Shown here: positions 35,250 through 42,181 of the stretch, one piece after another
How the letters are laid out: every line of letters begins with the position of its first letter
How positions within the stretch are numbered: position 1 is the stretch's first letter
Assembly: GCA_009785865.1 (NCBI GenBank)
Contig: WQVL01000014.1
Coordinates: 1 to 44,443 of the forward strand
DNA: 44,443 nt
Direction of reading: 5' to 3'
From: Oscillospiraceae bacterium
GTDB taxonomy: Bacteria > Bacillota > Clostridia > TANB77 > CAG-508
The notes under the pieces: generated by a model
Databases searched by the model: none
Seen by the model: the letters and a program-made list of their open reading frames with translations, nothing else
Told to the model about the DNA's origin: nothing
Translations under genes and position numbers: made by a program

Positions 35250-36219
35250 TTACCATCTGAGCAAACTAAACCAATCTTCGAATACGCGAGAAAGCATATT
35301 TGGAAAAGTTAATCCGCATTATATCAGAGCCGGCTACTAAGTTGGTGCTGCCAACTATTTCACCATCAATTGAATAAATAATTTCTCCTAGTACTTGACC
35401 TTTTGTTACTGGTGCAGAGACTATTTCTTTTAGATCCATACTGCTAGTGATATTACCAGAAGTGCCTTTTGGAACTAATGTTCCGGTATCTGTTTCAAAT
35501 ACAACAGTTACGGTATTAGCAACTCCTTTTTCAACTTCAATAGATTTTACTTCTTCATCTTTTACAGAGAGAACAGCGTATTCAAAATTTGCAAAACCAT
35601 AGTCTAGTAATTTACTAGCCTCAGCAAAACGAATAGCAGATGTTTCAGATTTCATGACCACAGCTACAAGTGATAAATCTCCTCTAGTAGCTGTTGCAGA
35701 TAAGTTAAATAAAGCGATAGAGGTTGAACCGGTTTTTAATCCAGTAGTCCCGTTATATGTTCTTATCATCTTATTAGTATTTACAAGCTGAGACTGGCCA
35801 TCTCTTAAACTATCCATCCATATCAAGGTGTAATCAGTAATAGTAGGATGATTATTCATAAGTTCTCGAGACATGATAGCTATATCATGAGCAGATGTTA
35901 CATGGCCATCTTCGTCAATTCCATGACAATTTTTAAAGGTAGTATCATTCATGCCCAATTCTTTAGCTCTTGCATTCATTTTTTCTACAAAAGCTTGCTC
36001 GCTTCCAGATATAAGTTCTGCCATTGCAACAGAAGCGTCATTTGCAGAAACTACAGTTATGGCTTTTAACATTTCGTGTACACTTAATGTTTCTGCTTCT
36101 TCGAGCCATATTTGTGAGCCTCCCATGCTCCTTGCATGTTCTGAGACAGGAACTTGGTCTTCTAAATTAATTTGACCACTATCTATAGCTTCCATAATTA
36201 ATAGCATAGTCATAATTTT
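35250..36219 (-). CDS. dacF: dacF 3' part: D-alanyl-D-alanine carboxypeptidase (one CGGA +1 site)
   Basis: C-terminal 322 residues of a DacF/PBP5-type penicillin-binding carboxypeptidase (peptidase S11). It begins inside the catalytic S-x-x-K motif (codons K-I-M-T-M). It has SANDASVAMAELISGS (the SxN motif), GLKTGSTSIALFN (the KTG motif) and a C-terminal beta domain. The standard frame ends DIMRINFSKYAFSRIRRLV. Reading CGGA at 35316-35313 as glycine gives MGLTFPNMLSRVFEDW and SLLRW before TAA at 35252-35250. That is a typical amphipathic membrane-anchoring tail. The 5' part lies 2.8 kb away at 39037-39327, across a recombinase element. Joined protein: 418 residues. I use dacF for the family; another dac paralogue is possible. 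Confidence 0.88.
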
Positions 36220-36232
36220 CATTACTGCTTAT
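36205..36232 (+). other. Attachment site at the 3'-part side of dacF
   Basis: On the minus strand GTAATG-AA-AATTATGAC. The two-base core AA (36219-36218) is shared with the other end. Joining GTTACT-AA from the far side to AATTATGAC here restores codons V-T-K-I-M-T of dacF. Confidence 0.7.
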
Positions 36233-36324
36233 TAAATGGAGAAATGTATTTAACAGATTTAATTTCATAATGACACGAGGAGTTAATTGTGTAAATAGAA
36301 GATACCAGCATGGTCTACATAAAG

Positions 36325-36353
36325 TTGCAAAAAACTCGGAATTGTGATATAAT
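36325..36353 (+). promoter_or_regulatory. Sigma-A promoter inside the element
   Basis: TTGCAA (36325-36330), 17 bp, TATAAT (36348-36353) with upstream TG; 33 nt before the ATG. Confidence 0.8.
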
Positions 36354-36386
36354 ATGTACATAATAAATTACAAAGGAGCTGTAAAA

Positions 36387-36728
36387 ATGTTATTTAAAGC
36401 TGTAAGAGCACCACAGTATAGTCTGTTACCTGCCTATGGAGGGATTGCAGTTTATTTACCTTCTTTAACTTTCAGAAGGAAAATCAAAGATATTGATCTC
36501 GAAGGGCTTGAAGTTAAGCTTAACAAAAAGAGAAAATCTATATTCTCGGCAGTTCAACAAGCGGCTGTTAAGGGATTAGAAATATGCAATTATGCGAGAG
36601 CGAGCGACGCAGAAGTAGCAGAGATTGAACAACGTGACGGAATGTGTGCAATAGTTTTTAAATTTCCAGAAAGGCGAGGCCTGATAAACTTTACCTACAA
36701 TGTAGGTACAATTGCAGTAAAGGCGTAA
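36387..36728 (+). CDS. Unknown 113-aa protein of the dacF element
   Basis: ATG at 36387 behind AAAGGAG. It begins MLFKAVRAPQYSLLPAYGG, has a basic middle (LEGLEVKLNKKRKSIFSAVQ) and ends NFTYNVGTIAVKA. No signal peptide. I do not recognise the family; it is the first gene of the element with its own strong promoter and terminator. Slightly higher GC than the recombinase. No CGG in frame. Confidence 0.55.
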   Translation: MLFKAVRAPQYSLLPAYGGIAVYLPSLTFRRKIKDIDLEGLEVKLNKKRKSIFSAVQQAAVKGLEICNYARASDAEVAEIEQRDGMCAIVFKFPERRGLINFTYNVGTIAVKA

Positions 36729-36758
36729 GCAAGTTCCTATAATTCTCTATTGAGGAAA

Positions 36759-36797
36759 AATGCCACAAGCAAGCATAGTAGCTAGCTTGTGGCATTT
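36759..36797 (+). terminator. Terminator
   Basis: AATGCCACAAGC pairs with GCTTGTGGCATT around a longer loop; T-run short. Confidence 0.7.
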
Positions 36798-37100
36798 ACC
36801 GTGTTACCCAAATTTAATTCCATACAAATAGTGAAAGAAAATAATAATATCTGAAATCACTCCTTCCAAATAAAAACTAAAACCAGGGAATAAAACGAAA
36901 AGAGAAGCAATTTTGTATGCACAGTTAGGATTTTATGCTATGCAATAAAGTACATTTTTACAAAACGAACAAACGTTAGAAGTGCATATGAATATTCAAT
37001 TTCAAGAGTTTCAAACTATAGATATAGCAGAAGAATATGCTAAGAAAATTGGTATTATTTAAAAGCTTGTTCATAGGATTTATTGTAGAGGTGGTGTCTT
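36798..37100 (+). other. Gap with no convincing gene
   Basis: About 300 nt, AT-rich. A 24-codon frame from ATG 36988 to TAA 37060-37062 (MNIQFQEFQTIDIAEEYAKK) has no ribosome site and may be the tail of a decayed gene. Nothing else is supported. Confidence 0.4.
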
Positions 37101-37301
37101 TTGGATAGTGCAAAAAATACTACACAAAAGATAATGAAAATTGGTATTTCCACTGAAGAAAATATAGAAAGAAAAGTTGAATTGGAATTGGAGATTGAAA
37201 TTAACAAGGAGTTATATGAGAAAAAGATTATAGATAGAAACACATATGAAAAAGTATTTAAGGAGTTGATAAAGGAACAAAAAGCTATATCTGTCTTATG
37301 A
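37101..37301 (+). CDS. SHOCT-like small protein of the element
   Basis: 66 residues from TTG 37101 behind GAGGTGG. The C-terminal stretch INKELYEKKIIDRNTYEKVF with KELIKEQ resembles a SHOCT domain, a short oligomerisation module often at the C-terminus of phage-like proteins. It lies 70 nt before the recombinase and may assist it as a directionality factor; that is a guess from position. Confidence 0.6.
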   Translation: MDSAKNTTQKIMKIGISTEENIERKVELELEIEINKELYEKKIIDRNTYEKVFKELIKEQKAISVL

Positions 37302-37371
37302 AATAAATTGCACAATTGACCTATTGTAGGTAGCTATTATATAGATTTAGCAATAGAGGAGTGGATTAATA

Positions 37372-39040
37372 ATGGATTTATATGAAGTAAGAAAAGAACT
37401 TGCAATGGGAAAAAGCATTTACGATTTAGATCTAAGGGTAACCTTTTATGCTAGAGTTTCTACAGATAAAGATGCACAGTTAAATTCTTTAGATAATCAA
37501 GTATCTCATTACACAAACTATATAAAGAATGTTCCTAAATGGACTTTCGTAAATCGGATATATTGATGAAGGTTTGAGTGGTACCAGTGTACTTAAAAGG
37601 GAAGACTTTTTGAGAATGATAAATGATGGAAAGAAAGATGAGTTTGATTTAATTCTAACAAAAGAGATTTCACGTTTTTCAAGAAATACATTAGATAGTA
37701 TCAAATATACACAAGAGTTATTAATGAATGGAGTAGGAGTTTTATTTGAATCTGATAATATTAATACTATTATGCCAGATTCTGAATTAAGGCTTACTAT
37801 AATGTCATCAGTAGCTCAAGAAGAAGTTAGAAAGCTGTCAGAAAGGGTTAGATTTGGTTTTAGAAGGAGCATAGAAAAAAGAGAGATACTTGGTAATAAT
37901 AATGTTTATGGGTATGAGAAAAAAGATAAAGGTTTGACAATTATAGAAGAAGAAGCGAAATGGATTAGAGAAATGTATACCATGTATGCGCAAGGAGAAC
38001 ATGGAACATATACATTAGCTAAAGCATTAGGCGATAGAGGTATGAGAACTAAACAAGGAAAAAAGCCTTTACCAACAACAATAAAAAGAATGATTGAGAA
38101 CCCTAAATATAAAGGATATTACAGAATTAACGCATTTCCTACTTTAGACTATAAGAGCAAGAAACAGATAAGAAATCCTAAAGAGAAATGGGAAATATTC
38201 GAGTGCAAAGAGAAAATACCTGCTATAGTTTCAGAAGAACTATGGGATAAAGCAAATGCCATTCTAGAAGCAAGGCAGAAAGACCTTAAAGAAAAAGTGA
38301 AAAGTAAAGATGTTTTTCAAAATCGTTATCCTCTTAGTACATTAATGCATTGTGGAGAACACACTGACAGAGTGTTTACAAGAAAAGGTATAAGAAAAGG
38401 AAAAACCGAAGTAATGTGGATGTGTTCAGAGTATAATACAAAGGGTAGAACTGCTTGTGAATCACCTTTCATATATGAAACAGAGATAATGCAAATATTA
38501 AAGAAAGTATTAAAGAAATTCAAAATAAATAAAGATAGAATTTTAGCTGATCTAGTTTCTAAATATGAAAAAGTCGATATTAAGAAAAACTTTGAAAGGG
38601 AAATTTCAAGGTTAGAAAAGGAAATAGAAAAAGTAAAGAGCAAGAGGGATAAACTTTTGGAGCTAAATATTAATGGTTTTATAGAGATGAAAGAGTTAGC
38701 TGAACGAAACACTGTATTAAATGATGAAATTCTAGTTTTGAAAGATGAAATAGATGTCATCAGAAAAGAAAAAGAGGGAACAAGTACATATAAGGATAAC
38801 ATCTCAAAAATTAGAAAGGTAATAGAAAATAAACTGAATGTTGAAAAAAACATTGACAGACTTATACCATTGTTAATAGAAAAAATCACAGTATCAAAAA
38901 TTAATAACGATAGAAGAAAAATTAAATTAGACATAGAGTTTAAGTTTGGGAAGGGCTTATTAGAAACTCTGGATAAAACTAAAAAAAAAGACTGTCAAAT
39001 TAACAGTCAAAAGTGTTCATTAGATGCACAGTTATCTTAG
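37372..39040 (+). CDS. Large serine recombinase (one CGGA +1 site)
   Basis: Site-specific recombinase for the dacF element. The catalytic N-terminal resolvase domain (TFYARVSTDKDAQLNSLDNQ, with the nucleophilic serine in RVST) is cut off in the standard code at 37566. Reading CGGA at 37555-37558 as glycine gives FVNGYIDEGLSGTSVLKR, matching the family's Y-x-DEG-x-SGT. It then reads through EISRFSRNTLDSIKY, the 'recombinase' domain (GYEKKDKGLTIIEEEAKWIREMY), a zinc-ribbon-like part and a coiled coil to the stop. Total 555 residues. The stop TAG (39038-39040) lies on the attachment core. Confidence 0.93.
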
Positions 39041-39051
39041 TAACACTGGCA
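39024..39051 (+). other. Attachment site at the 5'-part side of dacF
   Basis: On the minus strand GTTACT-AA-GATAACTG, core AA at 39038-39037. It overlaps the end of the recombinase gene: the core lies in its last sense codon and stop. Confidence 0.7.
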
Positions 39052-39327
39052 GGCCTTAGAGCTTCATGTATATTGTGCCCATATAATATATTGCCAGATT
39101 TTTGATCCATTAAGATAGCAGAAGTAGATGTAAGTTCTAAGAAATTGCCGTGATTTTTCTTCTATAGCTTCACCGATTTCGCTAGGAGAAACTGATGTCT
39201 CAATAGAACTTGACCAAACGTAACGAGCATTTGGGTTTACAGCATAAACGCTGCCAAAAGGAATAAGGATACCTGATAGTACAAAAGTAAAGAGTATATA
39301 TGTACATAGATATTTAATTTTTCGCAT
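39037..39327 (-). CDS. dacF: dacF 5' part: signal peptide to catalytic serine (one CGGC +1 site)
   Basis: ATG 39327 behind AGGAGG. Residues 1-29 form a signal peptide (ILFTFVLSGILIPFGSVYA). The standard frame runs EEKSRQFLRTYIYFCYLNG, which matches nothing. Reading CGGC at 39150-39147 as glycine gives EKSGNFLELTSTSAILMD, then QKSGNILYGHNIHEAL and RPASVT, the canonical S11 start with active-site serine in A-S-V-T-K. The reading frame enters the element at the next codon and stops at 39000. With the 3' part the whole protein is 418 residues. The inserted element inactivates the enzyme until removed. Confidence 0.9.
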
Positions 39328-39405
39328 TAAAAACCTCCTAATATGAAAGTACTTACTAAATGTTATTCATCTAAAACAGAAATAGAATGAAATGTTTTTA
39401 TGAAC

Positions 39406-39440
39406 AAAAAAAGGGATGAGTAAATTTTTTACTCATCTAC
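39406..39440 (-). terminator. Terminator of the vanW-like gene
   Basis: GATGAGTAAA pairs with TTTACTCATC; on the minus strand seven T follow. It also shields dacF from read-through. Confidence 0.8.
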
Positions 39441-39447
39441 TTTTTTC

Positions 39448-40051
39448 CTATACATTTGCCCTAACGATCCTTACCGTAACTTCAGTATCATTAGCAGAGG
39501 CATATATTTTTATTGGAAAGCTATTATTATTCTTAAATTTAAGATCAACACCACCGATAAGCAACCGCAGCATCTCTACCTTCTGGGACATAATCTACAT
39601 CTCTACTATGCTCATGCCTTTCAACAACCTCAAGTCCGTGTGCTTGCAATACAGCGTTGTATAAAGTGCTACTTAACTGACATTTACCTCCACCATAATC
39701 TTGAATGAGTTCTCCTTGTCCGCCGAAAGTGGTTGCTTTTTCATATCCTTTTTCAGGAGTAGCTGGGCCTAATGTACTTGTAAAAGAGAAAACTGTATTG
39801 GCATCAACTTGCTTCCCATTTAATTCACCACAAGCTAAGACGATGTTTTTTTGTCTATCAGGATCTTGTGACAAAATTTTAGTGGTATAAGAAGCGAGTT
39901 CGTGTTCTCTTTGTTGTCTGTCGTTTCTACTTGAAGGAGAAACATGAAGCCTACTTGCTTGAGGAACTGAGTTGTTTTCGCCATTCTCATCATTACTACC
40001 ACAACCAGATAATAAAACTAATATAAGTGGTAAAACTATTAAATATTTCAT
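39448..40051 (-). CDS. VanW-like lipoprotein (one CGGT +1 site)
   Basis: Starts MKYLIVLPLILVLLSGCGSN with a lipobox cysteine, so membrane-anchored outside. The VanW domain: VFSFTSTLGPATPEKGYEKA, QDYGGGKCQLSSTLYNAVLQ, VVERHEHSRDVDYVPEGRDA. The standard frame stops right after AAVAYRWC. Reading CGGT at 39556-39553 as glycine gives AAVAYGGVDLKFKNNNSFPI, the family's conserved end, and continues to TAG at 39450-39448. Total 200 residues. VanW proteins are linked to wall or glycopeptide response, but their activity is unknown. Confidence 0.93.
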
Positions 40052-40107
40052 TTTTAAAAAATCCTTTCATTTGTTATTAAATAGTATGTCCAAAAAAATC
40101 TGAAATA

Positions 40108-40135
40108 TTGACAAAAGAATAAAATGTAGTATAAT
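40108..40135 (+). promoter_or_regulatory. Sigma-A promoter
   Basis: TTGACA (40108-40113), 16 bp, TATAAT (40130-40135), 22 nt before the ATG. Confidence 0.75.
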
Positions 40136-40157
40136 TAAAGAGTAGGAGAGATTGATT

Positions 40158-40460
40158 ATGTTAGCAAAATACTGGAAAAAAATAGGACTAGTTATTTTAA
40201 TAATAGCTGTCTTATGGAATTTAATTAGTAAATTATTCGATGTAATATCTTTTGATACTGCAATCGCGAATATTAGAGTACAAGTAGAAAGATTGAACCC
40301 TAGCGAAGATAATGAAGAAGAGGAAGATGACGGAGAAGCTTATGAGGCTGAAGTTAGAGTGATTCCAGAAGCTACAGAAAACGGGGAAACTACAAATGGA
40401 AGAGAAACGAGAGGGACAAGAGAGACTAGAGAAAATAGAGTGAATAGAGAAGATGAATAA
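40158..40460 (+). CDS. Single-helix membrane protein with charged tail
   Basis: 100 residues, ATG at 40158 behind AGGAGAG. One N-terminal helix (IGLVILIIAVLWNLISKLF), then an acidic run (SEDNEEEEDDGEAYEAEV) and a low-complexity Arg/Glu/Thr tail (RETRGTRETRENRVNRED). Unknown family. It sits 143 nt before rpmE, which has its own promoter. Confidence 0.6.
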   Translation: MLAKYWKKIGLVILIIAVLWNLISKLFDVISFDTAIANIRVQVERLNPSEDNEEEEDDGEAYEAEVRVIPEATENGETTNGRETRGTRETRENRVNREDE

Positions 40461-40466
40461 TTATTA

Positions 40467-40602
40467 TTGCAATATTTAAAAAAATATGTTAAAATAAGCG
40501 GAGTAATTTCTACAAGGTCTATCAAAGCTTGTTACTGAGATTGACACAAGTAGAGAGTTTGCGTAATAGAAACGCTACAAAAAGAGAGGTGAACTATACA
40601 AA
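40467..40602 (+). promoter_or_regulatory. rpmE promoter and leader
   Basis: TTGCAA (40467-40472), 17 bp, TAAAAT (40490-40495), then a leader of about 100 nt. L31 genes in Firmicutes often carry an autoregulatory leader; I see no confident match but the length fits. Ribosome site GAGAGGTG precedes the ATG. Confidence 0.5.
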
Positions 40603-40803
40603 ATGAAAGCAGAATTACATCCAGAATATAATAAAGCAACTATCACATGTGCATGTGGGAATGAGTTTGAAACAGGTTCTACAAAAACAGAAATGAAAGT
40701 AGATATTTGTTCTAATTGTCATCCATATTGGACAGGTAACTTGAAAAGAGATACAACAGGTGGTAGAGCAGATAAATTCAAGAAAAAATATGGAATTGGT
40801 TAA
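40603..40803 (+). CDS. rpmE: 50S ribosomal protein L31
   Basis: 66 residues: [32 protein letters not shown], then [15 protein letters not shown]. The zinc-type L31 with the paired cysteines CAC and CSNC. Part of the large ribosomal subunit central protuberance; the zinc form is replaced under zinc starvation in many bacteria. Confidence 0.97.
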   Translation: MKAELHPEYNKATITCACGNEFETGSTKTEMKVDICSNCHPYWTGNLKRDTTGGRADKFKKKYGIG

Positions 40804-40880
40804 ATTGAAAAGCAATTTAGCGGATCGAATTAGAAAAAAGGGACAAATAAATAGGAAATATTGAATATGCAGATATTATC

Positions 40881-40920
40881 AGGAATGATTTCTAAACTTA
40901 ATAGAAGTCATTCCTTTTAA
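40881..40920 (+). terminator. Terminator of rpmE
   Basis: AGGAATGA pairs with TCATTCCT, with inner TTCTA/TAGAA pairing, followed by TTTT. Confidence 0.75.
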
Positions 40921-40984
40921 GTTTGTGATGCCTATTTTGCATGGTATTTTTTAAAAAAAGCGAAAACAATATTTTTCTATTCAT
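40898..40984 (-). CDS. Possible 28-aa peptide
   Basis: ATG 40984 behind AAAAAAGGAGAAATT. Sequence begins MNRKILFSLFLKNTMQNRHH and is basic after a short hydrophobic start. The ribosome-site region is nearly identical to that of the peptide at 41151-41237, suggesting a duplicated start region followed by decay. It overlaps the rpmE terminator. Confidence 0.3.
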   Translation of the reverse strand: MNRKILFSLFLKNTMQNRHHKLKRNDFY

Positions 40985-41150
40985 AATTTCTCCTTTTTTG
41001 TAATATTCTATATGTTGAAGTTCGAATTCAAAACAAAATATATTTTTGATGCTCAACAACCAATAGTTCAATATTCTACTCTGACCTCATAAAACTCATT
41101 ATTAGGTATACCATAGAAATAATTGCCTGTTATAATCAAAGATCTCCTAG

Positions 41151-41237
41151 TCAAACGGTGTACAAAAAAAATGTTAATAGAAGCAATGTAATGAACAGGA
41201 TACTTAGAATTATAAATAACATTTTTTTGTTTTTCAT
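41151..41237 (-). CDS. Possible 28-aa membrane peptide
   Basis: ATG 41237 behind the same AAAAAAGGAGAAATT. The product is basic then hydrophobic (MKNKKMLFIILSILFITLLL, LTFFLYTV), a single transmembrane helix or orphan signal peptide. It could be a real small protein or the remnant of a secreted-protein gene. The rest of the 40921-41403 gap is AT-rich with no further gene seen. Confidence 0.4.
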   Translation of the reverse strand: MKNKKMLFIILSILFITLLLLTFFLYTV

Positions 41238-41403
41238 AATTTCTCCTTTTTTATAATATTTAAGTACATATTACCATAATAAATATGAAAAGTATATATA
41301 AGGAAGCAAAAGTAATAAAAGGAAATGTTGACAAAGGTCATAAGTTGACATATCATAATTTTATAGAGGGTATGAAGTTTAATGAGTCGGGGAGGAAGGA
41401 AAA

Positions 41404-41946
41404 GTGAAAAAGAAGTTACTAATAATAGCAGTTATAGCATTAATAATAGCAATGAGTGTAGGATTCTTTATAATACGCAATAGAAATTCAAGTGAATTAC
41501 CAATATATTCATTTGAATTAGAAGGAAGCCACCCTAATAGGTGTGGTGAATGGAAAATTATTATATCAGATTACTATGAATTTAAGAATGAATTTAATGA
41601 GGCTGAAAGAGCTGGATTAGAAAGGTATGACTCAAGTTTCTTTGATGAAAAGTCATTAGCAGCTATATATGTGGTGAGACCAACTCCTATATGGGATATA
41701 ATAAATAAGTGTGCACGAGTAGTAGATGATAATACAGTAGTGATAAGATACAACCTTCGTCAAAGAAGATGGGTTGGAACACTCGATATGACAGTATGGT
41801 CTGCTATAGTTGTAGAAATACCCAAAAATGTAACAAAGATAATTGTAGAAAACAATATTTGCTTTAACTATGATTGTGAGTGTAATTATATTTACCAAGA
41901 GTATATCTTTGATGAAGCATCACGGTTGGTAAATGACAATATATGA
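41404..41946 (+). CDS. Secreted or membrane-anchored protein, PrcB-like, unknown
   Basis: 180 residues from GTG 41404 behind GGAGGAAGG. N-terminal hydrophobic anchor (LLIIAVIALIIAMSVGFFII), then a globular part with WKIIISDYYEFKNEF, FFDEKSLAAIYVV and VVIRYNLRQRRWVG that resembles PrcB-type protease-complex domains; this match is weak. One CGG lies near the end (41923). Read plainly the protein ends SRLVNDNI; with a CGGT step it ends SGW. Neither is decisive. The last 48 nt resemble part of the subtilase gene's 5' end. Confidence 0.6.
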   Translation: MKKKLLIIAVIALIIAMSVGFFIIRNRNSSELPIYSFELEGSHPNRCGEWKIIISDYYEFKNEFNEAERAGLERYDSSFFDEKSLAAIYVVRPTPIWDIINKCARVVDDNTVVIRYNLRQRRWVGTLDMTVWSAIVVEIPKNVTKIIVENNICFNYDCECNYIYQEYIFDEASRLVNDNI

Positions 41947-41951
41947 GAGTT
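41893..41951 (+). repeat. Repeat shared with subtilase 5' region, copy 1
   Basis: 41893-41940 matches 42389-42436 at 41 of 48 positions. The overlapping 41935-41951 is identical (17 nt) to 42041-42057, which forms part of the subtilase promoter spacer. Confidence 0.75.
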
Positions 41952-42038
41952 TAGTTTGTAAGAAATAGCAGATTAAACTTTTTTATTGTTTCAAATACGA
42001 CATACAAAATAAGGGAAAAATGCAATTTAAAACAAAAA

Positions 42039-42067
42039 TTGACAATATATGAGAGTTGAGATATAAT
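42039..42067 (+). promoter_or_regulatory. Sigma-A promoter of the subtilase
   Basis: TTGACA (42039-42044), 17 bp, TATAAT (42062-42067). Its -35 and spacer contain the 17-nt repeat found at the end of the previous gene. Confidence 0.8.
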
Positions 42068-42181
42068 CACCAAACAAAACTTTAGAGAGGGTGATGCAAA
42101 CTTGCAACATTTAAATAAGAGAGGAGCGTGGTTAGTAGGTTAGCGAAGTCGTAGTTCAAAATGTTTTAGGAGGTAAAGACA

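Larger units (their letters stand above)
36220..39038 (+). mobile_element. 2.8-kb serine-recombinase element inserted in dacF
   Basis: The interval separates two halves of dacF that join perfectly in frame across a 2-bp AA core, at the codons following the catalytic serine (ASVT|KIM). It carries a 113-aa gene, a 66-aa gene and a large serine recombinase that itself needs a CGGA +1 step. Such elements in sporulation genes (skin in sigK is the classic case) are cut out in the mother cell. Here excision and its timing are inferred. Its coding bias is AT-rich like the host. Confidence 0.85.

Noticed and set aside
36179-36361. Minus-strand ORF upstream of the dacF 3' part as its natural N-terminus
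   Set aside because: Its translation shows no carboxypeptidase features; the true N-terminus was found at 39037-39327 across the element.
529-40051. Sequencing or assembly error as cause of the frameshifts
   Set aside because: All breaks are one extra C before a glycine GGN, on both strands, with four different fourth bases and varied neighbours, while the many CGG in other phases show no indel. An error process would not follow the reading phase. Raw reads would still be the final proof.
529-40051. Ordinary pseudogene decay
   Set aside because: The genes include ftsY and other core functions; there are no nonsense mutations, deletions or other indels, and downstream parts keep conserved motifs.
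529-40051. Simple reassignment of CGG to another amino acid
   Set aside because: A three-base reassignment would leave the frame broken in every case; four bases must be consumed.
529-40051. prfB-like programmed shift at a stop codon with an upstream Shine-Dalgarno
   Set aside because: No stop codon occupies the A site at the shift points and no consistent internal AGGGGG precedes them.
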